Shown here piece by piece: positions 1 through 6,912 of a stretch of 15,775 bases of DNA. Under the pieces are notes generated by a model. The model did no database searches. It was not told the DNA's origin and was given only the letters and a program-made list of their open reading frames with translations. This DNA is from Holophagaceae bacterium (GTDB taxonomy: Bacteria; Acidobacteriota; Holophagae; Holophagales; Holophagaceae). Every line of letters begins with the position of its first letter. Positions within the stretch are counted from its first letter, which is position 1. A program made the position numbers and the translations under genes. Where the stretch lies: NCBI GenBank assembly GCA_025355915.1, contig JANXYT010000441.1:1-15775 (forward strand), given 5' to 3'.

Positions 1-276
1 CTCCCGATGGGCCCCGTAGACGGCGCTGAACCGGAAAGCCGGGATGTTCTGCACACCCTGGAGCACCTTGGCAATGTCACGGGTGTTCCCCGTGCTGACG
101 GCTGGACCCAGCGCATAACTCGCCGTCTCAGCCACCTGACGGGCGCTCAGTTCCGCCTGGGAACGGATCTGCTGCTCCACCCAACGCGGGTAGTACAGCA
201 GATTGAAGGCGATGAACGAGAGCACCAGGATGCTGATGACGGCGCTCAGCTTGGTCTTGATGGAAAGACGATACAT
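1..276 (-). CDS. Membrane-anchored sensor/receptor protein, N-terminal 92 residues (gene cut by left edge)
   Basis: An open frame starts with ATG at 276 and stays open to the window edge, giving 92 residues. It begins MYRLSIKTKLSAVISILVLS: a short basic N-terminus, then a hydrophobic stretch of about 18 residues (10-28), then an amphipathic region (EQQIRSQAELSARQVAE) and the start of a soluble domain. This is the usual beginning of a one-helix-in, extracytoplasmic-sensor protein such as a chemoreceptor, sensor kinase or diguanylate cyclase. The output domain lies outside the window, so its class cannot be decided. It follows the MCP gene by 39 bp on the same strand and probably belongs to the same unit, which makes a second receptor plausible. 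No strong Shine-Dalgarno is seen, only AAGG inside a small stem-loop just upstream. Confidence 0.7.
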   Translation of the reverse strand, partial: MYRLSIKTKLSAVISILVLSFIAFNLLYYPRWVEQQIRSQAELSARQVAETASYALGPAVSTGNTRDIAKVLQGVQNIPAFRFSAVYGAHRE

Positions 277-281
277 GAGTG

Positions 282-300
282 GGAGCCTTGAGTCGGCTCC
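282..300 (-). promoter_or_regulatory. Small stem-loop abutting the start of the left-edge sensor gene
   Basis: On the minus strand GGAGCC and GGCTCC form a perfect 6-bp stem around a 7-nt loop (GACTCAA). It sits in the 39-bp gap after the MCP stop, and its 3' arm ends five bases before the sensor ATG. The only Shine-Dalgarno-like bases (AAGG) are within the loop and stem. There is no T-run after it, so it is not a typical intrinsic terminator. It may reduce ribosome access or simply be chance. Confidence 0.35.
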
Positions 301-315
301 AGCCTATCAGCCAAC

Positions 316-2805
316 CTACAACTTGAAGAGGTTCACTTCACGGTTGAGCATATGGATCTGTGCGCCCAGCTGCTCCACTGCGCCGCTGGAGGCCTCAATG
401 GCGCGTTCGCTTTCGATGGCCTTGCCCAACACCCGGTTCATCGTCTCCTTGAGAGAAATGACATGATCCTCCTGCTTGGCCAGAATCTCATGCAGGTTGC
501 TGGCGAGCGTCCGGACCTGCTCCGTCGCTTTCGCGATCTCGTCACTGCCAGTGCTTTGCTCCTTTGTCGAATCCCGCACCACGGCCGTGGCCTGCTGAAC
601 ATTCATGGCCAGCGAGAGGATGTAGTTACTCGTCTGCTGCTGTTCTTCGATAACCGACCGGATGGTCTCCACCTGGGTATGGATGTTGCGGTTGGCCTCA
701 TGGATGAGCGAGGCCTGTCCAGCCTGCTGAATGGTTTCGCTAAGGATGCTTTCCACCACACTGTCCGTCTCGCTCGCGGATTCGAGAATGGCCTGGAGTG
801 CTTCCTGGCTCTGTCCAACCGAGGCGGCCCCGTCGCGCACGGCGTCGAGTCCGAGCTCCACCTGGTGGTAGGCCTTTCGGATCTCGGCCTGAAGCGTGCC
901 GATGATCTGCTGGATCTCCTGCGTGGACCGGGCGGTCTGCTCTGAAAGCTGCTTGATTTCATCCGCGACCACGGAGAACCCCTTGGCCTGTCCATCCCCG
1001 GTCCCACCCTGGGAGGCGATGATGGCCGCGTTCAGGGCCAACAGGTCGGTCTGTTGGGCGTGATCCCCGATGTAGTCAAGGATCTTGGCGATGTCAGCCC
1101 CCAGCTGAAGCAGGGTCCGGGTGGTGCCATGGAAGTCCTGAACGACCCGCTCGATGACCTGGATCTTCTCCCGGTTCCGGGCCACCAACTCCATGCCCCG
1201 GCCCGCGTTGTGGATCACCTTCTTGGTGTACCGCTGCGCGATCTTCACGCTGTCGTCGATGGCGGAAGTGCTCTGTTCCAGGTTCTCGGCGAACTCCTTG
1301 GTGTGTTCAGCGTGGCCCGCCAGGTGGTCGATGTTCTTGCCCACGTTCTTGATCGCGACGTCGAAATCCCGGATGGCAGAGGTGATTCCATCCACCACCA
1401 TCAGCAATTCGTCCATGCTCTGATTGATCTGCTGGACGCTGGCGGCCATTTCCACGATGGTGGCGTTGGTGCTCTCAGAGGCGAGGCTCAGTTCCATGGA
1501 ACTCGCGCTGATTCCGATGGAGGTATCCGTCAGTTCGTTGATCTCCTGGTGGAACGCCTCGATGAGTTTCCGCTGGCCCTGGTTCGAATGGCGGACCCCG
1601 TCACCCGATTCGCGGATCAGGGCCGACGCCTTGGCCAGGTCGCGGCTCGCAGCCCGGATCTGGACCACCATGCCACGGAGGCTGCCGACCATATGGCCAA
1701 ACCCCCGGACCAGAGAGGCTACCTCGTCGTCGCTGTAGACAGGTTCCAGACAGTCGATTCGGCCCTCGCCCACCTGCTGGGTGTTGCGGCTGAGAAGCAG
1801 GAGGGGCTGCTGCACGTCACGGAGGATAAGGGGGATGAAGTAGGCCAGAAAAATCCCGGCCAGGATGAGGATGGCGATGTTGGGGCGCAACGATTTCCAG
1901 ATGGCGTCGGCGTACTCCGCCTCAGGGATCACGGCCCGGAGTTCAGAGCCGTCAGGGAGGGGCTGAACCACCAGGATGTCCCCCCCGCCCGCGGTCCGGA
2001 TCCGGGATCCAAGGATGCCGCCCCCCCGCGCCGCCGGTAGCTGAAGGGATACCCCTCCCCCGGCCCCCAGCTTCAACGTGCCCAGGAACGCATCCAGGTC
2101 CTCGGGGGTCGTATTCATTTCGGATACAAAGATCACTGAATCCGCGAGGTTCGCCAACTCGTTGCTGGCATAGCTCGTCACCGTCGTCCGGGTGGATGAC
2201 TGGAGGGTGAGACCCGACACCAGGATGGACAATAGAAGAACGCACCCGGTGATGCCGAGGACGCCGAACCCGAATTTGGCCCGCAGGCTTGTGGAGAACC
2301 GGGCAAACGAGTCAGTGAATCCGGGCTGGGCCGCCAGAATTTTGTACACCTTCATCAAGTTCTGCTTGGCCAAGAAATACTGGCAGATGCCCCCAAGCGC
2401 GGCGAGCACCATGAACATGGCCATGGTGATGAAGCTGACCCAGAGGCTTTGCCCTAGGTAGAGCTTGACCCACAGGTAGGCCCCGGCACCTAGGCATAGG
2501 GCCAGATAGAAGAACAGAAGGGATGACGACTGCGGGAACCGCGTCAGGGGACGGTAAAGATCAGGTCCGAGCTGCTGCCTCGCCAGGATCCGGCCGAGCT
2601 GATGGATATGCAGGAAGGAGGCCCCGGCGATGAGCACCAGGAGGGCCAAGGTGGCGGCCACGCCCTTGACGGTGATCTGGAAGCCGGGCGGGGCAGTAAG
2701 CATGTACAGGGTGGCCGACACGAGGAGCCCGATGGCCCAAATGAACCCCGTGCCCATCCGAAGACGTCCCAGGATCAGTCTCCGCTCCGCCGCGCCCAGA
2801 GACAT
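316..2805 (-). CDS. Methyl-accepting chemotaxis protein with six-helix membrane part and long coiled coil
   Basis: An 829-residue chemoreceptor that would signal to CheA through CheW in membrane arrays. Hydrophobic helices fall near residues 19-37, 47-65, 95-113, 121-143, 180-199 and 309-328. The 110 residues between the last two look extracytoplasmic. A HAMP-like segment follows (329-382), then a long helical region whose hairpin tip lies near 580-622 (QTDLLALNAAII, then GFSVVADEIKQLSEQT), which identifies the MCP signalling domain. The tip differs from the common LNAA.EAARAGE form: Glu is replaced by Ile, as in some other MCPs, and the loop GGTGDGQAKGF is about three residues longer than usual. 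No C-terminal NWETF-type CheR tether is present. I chose ATG 2805 (MSLGAAERRL), 19 bp after the rsmD stop; an upstream in-frame start at 2928 would overlap rsmD by about 100 bp. Two G7 runs lie within the extracytoplasmic part. Confidence 0.93.
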   Translation of the reverse strand: MSLGAAERRLILGRLRMGTGFIWAIGLLVSATLYMLTAPPGFQITVKGVAATLALLVLIAGASFLHIHQLGRILARQQLGPDLYRPLTRFPQSSSLLFFYLALCLGAGAYLWVKLYLGQSLWVSFITMAMFMVLAALGGICQYFLAKQNLMKVYKILAAQPGFTDSFARFSTSLRAKFGFGVLGITGCVLLLSILVSGLTLQSSTRTTVTSYASNELANLADSVIFVSEMNTTPEDLDAFLGTLKLGAGGGVSLQLPAARGGGILGSRIRTAGGGDILVVQPLPDGSELRAVIPEAEYADAIWKSLRPNIAILILAGIFLAYFIPLILRDVQQPLLLLSRNTQQVGEGRIDCLEPVYSDDEVASLVRGFGHMVGSLRGMVVQIRAASRDLAKASALIRESGDGVRHSNQGQRKLIEAFHQEINELTDTSIGISASSMELSLASESTNATIVEMAASVQQINQSMDELLMVVDGITSAIRDFDVAIKNVGKNIDHLAGHAEHTKEFAENLEQSTSAIDDSVKIAQRYTKKVIHNAGRGMELVARNREKIQVIERVVQDFHGTTRTLLQLGADIAKILDYIGDHAQQTDLLALNAAIIASQGGTGDGQAKGFSVVADEIKQLSEQTARSTQEIQQIIGTLQAEIRKAYHQVELGLDAVRDGAASVGQSQEALQAILESASETDSVVESILSETIQQAGQASLIHEANRNIHTQVETIRSVIEEQQQTSNYILSLAMNVQQATAVVRDSTKEQSTGSDEIAKATEQVRTLASNLHEILAKQEDHVISLKETMNRVLGKAIESERAIEASSGAVEQLGAQIHMLNREVNLFKL

Positions 2806-2824
2806 AGGGGCCTGCGCCCTAGAT

Positions 2825-3355
2825 TCAGGCAGGGGTCCAGAAATGGAATCGGGCAGCACCATACTCGCGTGTTTCGGCCAGGATCCACCCGGGCTGTAAT
2901 TCCAGCACGGTATTCCGGTCTGTTTCATAGACCAGGACCCCGCCAGGCGAAATCCATCGCCTCATAAGACTGGATTGATGGGCCCACAGGGCGGCGGCCA
3001 TGTCGTAGGGGGGATCCAGGAAGATCACCGCCTGGGCACGGAAGGCCTGCGCGTCCAGCTGCCGGAGATCAGCACGGACCGCCTCCACTGGCAGACCCGC
3101 GAGGTTTTTCTGAAGGCAGGTCCAGCCTGGTTCTCCCGACTCCACACAGACCACCGGGGCGTACCCCCGGGAATGGGCCTCAATGCCGATGGCGCCTGTG
3201 CCCGCGCAGAGATCCAGGAATGGGCCTGTGGCCCAGCGCTGAAGAATGGAGAACAGGGCTTCCCGGGCCCGGTCGGCCGTGGGACGCACGCGCAGATCCC
3301 CCGGTGGAGGCGCCGAAAGCTTGCGCCCTCTGAGGGTTCCTGCGACTACCCGCAT
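2825..3355 (-). CDS. rsmD: 16S rRNA (guanine-966-N2)-methyltransferase RsmD
   Basis: A 176-residue SAM-dependent methyltransferase of the RsmD family, which methylates G966 of 16S rRNA during small-subunit assembly in the cytoplasm. Visible signatures are the N-terminal MRVVAGTLRGRKL, the RPTADRAREALFSIL segment (24-38), the SAM-binding loop DLCAGTGAIGIEA (48-60) and the catalytic DPPY (114-117). The length fits the family (about 180-200), and the C-terminus is compact and complete. It starts 12 bp after the fabH stop. The 8 bases just before its ATG are all C on the coding strand, so no Shine-Dalgarno is present and translation probably depends on coupling to fabH. rsmD is often found near coaD in other bacteria; here it lies between fabH and a chemoreceptor gene. 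Confidence 0.93.
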   Translation of the reverse strand: MRVVAGTLRGRKLSAPPPGDLRVRPTADRAREALFSILQRWATGPFLDLCAGTGAIGIEAHSRGYAPVVCVESGEPGWTCLQKNLAGLPVEAVRADLRQLDAQAFRAQAVIFLDPPYDMAAALWAHQSSLMRRWISPGGVLVYETDRNTVLELQPGWILAETREYGAARFHFWTPA

Positions 3356-3367
3356 GGGGGGGGTGCC

Positions 3368-4369
3368 TCAGTAGGCCCAGCGGAGGAGCGTGGACCCCCA
3401 GGTGAACCCGGCCCCGAAGGCGGAGAACACCACCAAATCGCCCTTGGCCACGCGCTTCTCCTCGATGGCCTGATGCATCGCCGTGGGAATGGTGGCCGTG
3501 GTGGTGTTGGCGAAGCGATCGATGTTCACCATCATGCGGGAAGGATCCAGTCCCAGCCGCTTGGCGGCGGCGTCCATGATGCGGATATTGGCCTGATGGG
3601 GCACGAAGAGCTTGAGATCTTCCCCGGTGAAACCGTTCCGATCCAACAGCAGCTTGCTGTTGTCGGCCATCTCGCGCACGGCGTTCTTGAACACCTCGCT
3701 CCCAGCCTGATGAATGTAGTGCTCCTTCGCCGCCACGGTCTCGGCGGTGGCAGGCTTCAGGGAGCCGCCAGCGGGCATGTAGAGGAAGCAGCCGCCAGAG
3801 CCATCCACTTTGTGCTCGAAGTCCAGGATGCCCAGACCCTCTTCCACCCGCTCCACGATGACGGCACCGGCGCCATCCCCGAAGAGCACAGAGGTGGCGC
3901 GGTCCTCCAGGTTGATGATGGTGGTCATGATATCGACGCCGACCAGCCCCACCCGCTTGACGGCACCAGACGCCACCAGACTGGCGGCGGTGGTGAGCGC
4001 GTAGAGGAAGCCCGAGCAGGCGGCATTCAGGTCGAAGCCGAAGGCGTTGGTGGCGCCAACCATGTGCTGGATGCGACAGGCCGTGGCGGGGAATAGGGTG
4101 TCGGGCGTCACCGTGGTGACCAGGATCAGGTCCAGTTCAGAAGCCTTGATGCCCCGGTTGTCCAGGGCCATCTGAAGGGCCGGGGCGCCCAGCTGGGAGG
4201 CACCGGTGCCTGGTTCCGCCCAGCGACGCTCGCGAATGCCGGTCCGGGACCGGATCCACTCATCATTGGTATCCATGATCTTGGACAAATCATCGTTGGT
4301 AACCACGCGGGAGGGGAAGCACTGTCCAGTGCTGGTGATTCCAACGGGGGCGGCGAGACGACGGTTCAA
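3368..4369 (-). CDS. fabH: Beta-ketoacyl-ACP synthase III (FabH)
   Basis: 333 residues, the normal FabH length. FabH condenses acetyl-CoA (or a branched acyl-CoA) with malonyl-ACP to start type II fatty-acid synthesis. The Cys-His-Asn triad is visible: Cys118 in DLNAACSGF, His258 in VPHQANIRI and Asn288 in FANTTTATIP. The family motif SVLFGDGAGA (160-169) and the C-terminal FGAGFTWGSTLLRW are intact. The start is TTG at 4369, supported by GGAGG four bases upstream; no ATG or GTG in frame nearby fits better. The gene follows cheW by 48 bp and precedes rsmD by 12 bp. No other fab, plsX or acpP gene is in the window, so this copy is not in the usual fatty-acid cluster. Whether it is the only FabH of the genome, or a paralogue with another substrate, cannot be told. 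Confidence 0.94.
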   Translation of the reverse strand: MNRRLAAPVGITSTGQCFPSRVVTNDDLSKIMDTNDEWIRSRTGIRERRWAEPGTGASQLGAPALQMALDNRGIKASELDLILVTTVTPDTLFPATACRIQHMVGATNAFGFDLNAACSGFLYALTTAASLVASGAVKRVGLVGVDIMTTIINLEDRATSVLFGDGAGAVIVERVEEGLGILDFEHKVDGSGGCFLYMPAGGSLKPATAETVAAKEHYIHQAGSEVFKNAVREMADNSKLLLDRNGFTGEDLKLFVPHQANIRIMDAAAKRLGLDPSRMMVNIDRFANTTTATIPTAMHQAIEEKRVAKGDLVVFSAFGAGFTWGSTLLRWAY

Positions 4370-4373
4370 GGGG

Positions 4374-4378
4374 CCTCC
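4374..4378 (-). promoter_or_regulatory. Shine-Dalgarno deciding the TTG start of fabH
   Basis: GGAGG on the minus strand, separated by CCCC from the TTG at 4369. It is the best ribosome site in the region and supports a non-ATG start. Its first bases also form part of a 6-bp inverted repeat (4371-4376 with 4409-4414, 32-nt loop). Confidence 0.6.
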
Positions 4379-4417
4379 GGTACGAAGCAGTCATCATCGC
4401 ACGAAGACAGGCCCTCG

Positions 4418-4849
4418 TCAGCGATCCGCCCTGAACTGCCGCAGCAGCGCGACGAGGCGGTCCGGGTCCACCACGCGAAGATCCTGGTTGCCCACTCGCC
4501 CCACGCCACCCAGCCAGGCGATCGCTGGATCCGCTTCATCGGCCTCTCGCCAGGCTTCGGGAGGCAGATCCACCGTTCCGATGATGCGTTCGAGGGGAAC
4601 CCCCAGCCGGGGCCGGAGCACCGCCAGCGCCATCGGCGGGGCGGGTGGATTCGGGCATCCCGGCAGGTCCTCCCAGGCGAGCACGGGCAGAAACTCCCCT
4701 TGGTGGATCACCACACCCTGGATCCCCCGTGGCCTTCCTGGCAATGGAGAAACGGGCATCGGTGGCACAGCTTCGCGGAGATCCTCCATCGATAGCAACA
4801 GGTCCATCCCCGCCGCCTTCACATGGAGCCAGGTTCTCCGCTCAGACAC
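4418..4849 (-). CDS. cheW: CheW-like coupling protein
   Basis: A 143-residue protein consisting of one CheW domain, the SH3-like coupling module that links chemoreceptors to CheA. Family-like features are the N-terminal strand WLHVKAAGMDLLLSMEDLRE, the VSPLPGRPRGIQGVVIHQGE turn (typical 'P..P..i.Gvi..RG' position) and a second half with LGVPLERIIGTVDLPPE. It is slightly shorter than most CheW proteins but shows both halves of the fold. The start is GTG at 4849, which overlaps the cheA stop by 8 bases (GTGTCTGA), so translation is likely coupled to cheA and the two products made in proportion. The sequence is rather divergent and Pro-rich in the middle. A role as a CheV-type protein is excluded because there is no receiver domain. 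Confidence 0.85.
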   Translation of the reverse strand: MSERRTWLHVKAAGMDLLLSMEDLREAVPPMPVSPLPGRPRGIQGVVIHQGEFLPVLAWEDLPGCPNPPAPPMALAVLRPRLGVPLERIIGTVDLPPEAWREADEADPAIAWLGGVGRVGNQDLRVVDPDRLVALLRQFRADR

Positions 4850-6872
4850 GGGCCACCCGCCGCATCAGAGAGTCCATGGCCAACCCGAGCACCGCCCCAG
4901 GATCCAGCACCCATAGAATGCCGTCCTCCTGGGGACTGCCTCCCATGATGCCGGCTGAATGCGCGAGTTCCGGCAGGCTTCGCAACAGGACCTCGCCCCG
5001 GCCTACAATCTCGTCCACGCCGACGGCCACCTGAACGCTGCGATCGGCGGCTCCCTGTTGGCTCACCACCACGAAGGCGCGCTGACCGTTGGGCTCTGGC
5101 AGCCCGAGACAGGCCTGAAGGGATTCCAGCGGCAGGGACAGCCCCAAGACTTCCACCTGGTCCCCCCCGACACAGACCTGTTTCCCTGCCTGGACGCGGA
5201 CCACGCTGCCGAGCGGGATCCCGAAGGCCTGTCCAGCGCAGCGCACCTTCAGGCAGTTCATCACCGCCCGGCTGAGGGGAAGGGTCAACCGGATGAGGCT
5301 CCCCCGCTTGGCCTCGCTCGACAGGTGGATTTCGCCCCCCAAAGCCTCGATTTCAGCACGGACCACATCCATTCCAACGCCCCGCCCCGAGATCTGGGAG
5401 ACCTGCTCCTGGGTGGAAAACCCGGGTTCGAGGGCCAGCCGGTGGAGGCGTTCAGGCGTGTGAGCCTGCCCCACCTTCAGCAATCCCAACTCCAGCCCGC
5501 GGGATTCCATGCGCTCCAGATCAAATCCCCGCCCGTCATCCCGGATATCGAAGCGCAGGTTCCGCCCCCGTTGCGAGGCGGATATCCGCAGGGATCCAGT
5601 TTCGCTCTTGCCCATGGCCAGGCGTTCCGCAGGGGGTTCGAGGCCGTGATCCAGCGCATTCCTTACCAGATGGAGGAAAGGTTCAGTCAGTTTCCCCAGG
5701 AGACTCCGTTCCAATTCCAGCTCACCCCCCTGGAACGCAAGCTTCACCGGCTTCCCGAAATCCCGGCTGAGTCCAGTCACCATGGGCTCGATGCGGGAGA
5801 ACAGGCTTTCCACCTTGACCATCCGCATCTGAAGCAGGGCTTTCTGGACGTCGAGAAGCCCCTCCTCGATCTCCCCCATCAGGACCAGGGGCCGTTCAGC
5901 TTGGGCATCGCTGGGGCGGCGCATGATCAACGTAGCCGCATCACGCAGTTGCCCCACAGCCATGAGACGGGCCTCCAGCGCTTCCACGCGATGAGCGGGA
6001 AGCCGCAGAATCTCCACGTCCTGGATCAGCGTGGCTGGCGGTGGGGGGGAGGGTGCCTGAGACGGCGGGATGGTTGCCGGGGCGGCAGGTTCAGCCGGCG
6101 CATTCTTCCTCAGGTTCGCGGGGATCCGCGAGGGATCGGCCAGCAGAGAGGAACTAAGAAGCTCACCCTCCAGCAGGGGCAACTGGTCTGGATGGAGGAC
6201 CGCACAGGCTGAAATCAAGAGGAAAGCGAGCCCCTCCCGGTTCCCGGGGGCGTCCAAGGGCAAGGTGGAGATCAATTCGCCCCGAGCGCTCAGCGCATCG
6301 CTGAGCATTCGAAGGCGCTCATCGAAGGTGGCAAACTCCAGGCAAACTGTGATTCCATGGATCGGCATGCCACTCATCAGGAGAGCCGTGACCCGAGTCC
6401 GTTCGTACTCGGACAGCGCCTTCAGTTCCTCAGAAGGTAGATCCAACAGGGAGGACAAATCCTGGGTCCGGCCCTCGGCGGGGCGCGCCAGAGCCTCCAG
6501 TTCCCCCAGCGGCCTGCGGAGTTCGTGCAGGTAGTCCTCGGGTTCAGGCCTGCCTCGGCGCAGACTGGCCATCCCCGATTCCAGGGCCAGGACACCCGCT
6601 TCCAGTGTCTCGATCAGGGAATCCGTGGAGCGCAACCGGCCTTTGCGCATGAGGTCGAAGATGTCTTCCATGCGATGAGCCGCACGGCTGAAGTTCGGGA
6701 AACCCAGCATCCCCGCCATGCCCTTGAGCGTGTGCGTCGTCCTGAACAGCGCGTTCACCGCAGCCTGGACCACATGCGCCGGTTGGGGGTTCTTCAGAGT
6801 GGCAAGGGTCTGCCGGGCCTGCGTAAACAGGTCCTCGCATTCCGCCCAGACATCGCCGAAGGATTGATCCAA
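4842..6872 (-). CDS. cheA: Chemotaxis histidine kinase CheA
   Basis: 676 residues with the CheA order of domains. The P1 HPt domain carries the phospho-accepting His47 (TTHTLKGMAGMLGF). Residues 140-245 form a linker domain (SEYERTRVTALL...GELISTLP) of the kind seen in other CheA proteins in place of a classic P2. A Pro/Ala-rich linker (257-280) follows, then a P3 dimerisation helix pair (285-370). The P4 ATPase has an N-box HLVRNALDHG (401-410), a G1 box DDGRGFD (445-451) and a G2 box SGRGVGMDVV (495-504). A C-terminal CheW-like P5 domain (about 535-676) ends the protein. All catalytic boxes look intact. The TTG start at 6872 is preceded by GGGAG with seven bases of spacing. It is first in a minus-strand unit with cheW, fabH, rsmD and the receptor. 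No CheY, CheB or CheR is encoded in the window, so its phosphorylation target is unknown. Confidence 0.94.
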   Translation of the reverse strand: MDQSFGDVWAECEDLFTQARQTLATLKNPQPAHVVQAAVNALFRTTHTLKGMAGMLGFPNFSRAAHRMEDIFDLMRKGRLRSTDSLIETLEAGVLALESGMASLRRGRPEPEDYLHELRRPLGELEALARPAEGRTQDLSSLLDLPSEELKALSEYERTRVTALLMSGMPIHGITVCLEFATFDERLRMLSDALSARGELISTLPLDAPGNREGLAFLLISACAVLHPDQLPLLEGELLSSSLLADPSRIPANLRKNAPAEPAAPATIPPSQAPSPPPPATLIQDVEILRLPAHRVEALEARLMAVGQLRDAATLIMRRPSDAQAERPLVLMGEIEEGLLDVQKALLQMRMVKVESLFSRIEPMVTGLSRDFGKPVKLAFQGGELELERSLLGKLTEPFLHLVRNALDHGLEPPAERLAMGKSETGSLRISASQRGRNLRFDIRDDGRGFDLERMESRGLELGLLKVGQAHTPERLHRLALEPGFSTQEQVSQISGRGVGMDVVRAEIEALGGEIHLSSEAKRGSLIRLTLPLSRAVMNCLKVRCAGQAFGIPLGSVVRVQAGKQVCVGGDQVEVLGLSLPLESLQACLGLPEPNGQRAFVVVSQQGAADRSVQVAVGVDEIVGRGEVLLRSLPELAHSAGIMGGSPQEDGILWVLDPGAVLGLAMDSLMRRVARV

Positions 6873-6879
6873 AAGAGAG

Positions 6880-6884
6880 CTCCC
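6880..6884 (-). promoter_or_regulatory. Shine-Dalgarno deciding the TTG start of cheA
   Basis: GGGAG on the minus strand lies seven bases before TTG 6872. No ATG or GTG in the same frame gives a comparable site, so the TTG start is preferred. Confidence 0.6.
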
Positions 6885-6912
6885 GGTCCTTGAGGCATCG
6901 GCAGGGCGTCAC

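Noticed and set aside
1054..2040. A 328-codon plus-strand open frame across the MCP gene
   Set aside because: Its composition (Asp/His/Val/Leu-rich, no motifs) is that of a shadow of the receptor coding strand. The MCP signature is on the other strand.
2806..2928. An upstream start for the MCP giving 41 more residues
   Set aside because: It would overlap rsmD by about 100 bp, and the added residues do not look like a receptor N-terminus. ATG 2805 leads directly into the first membrane helix.
2975..4096. A 373-codon plus-strand open frame across rsmD and fabH
   Set aside because: It is His/Gly-rich with no domain. It spans two well-supported minus-strand genes and their junction.
4959..6212. 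A 417-codon plus-strand open frame across cheA
   Set aside because: It is a shadow of cheA, with no family motif and a Gln/His/Pro-rich make-up from reversed codons.
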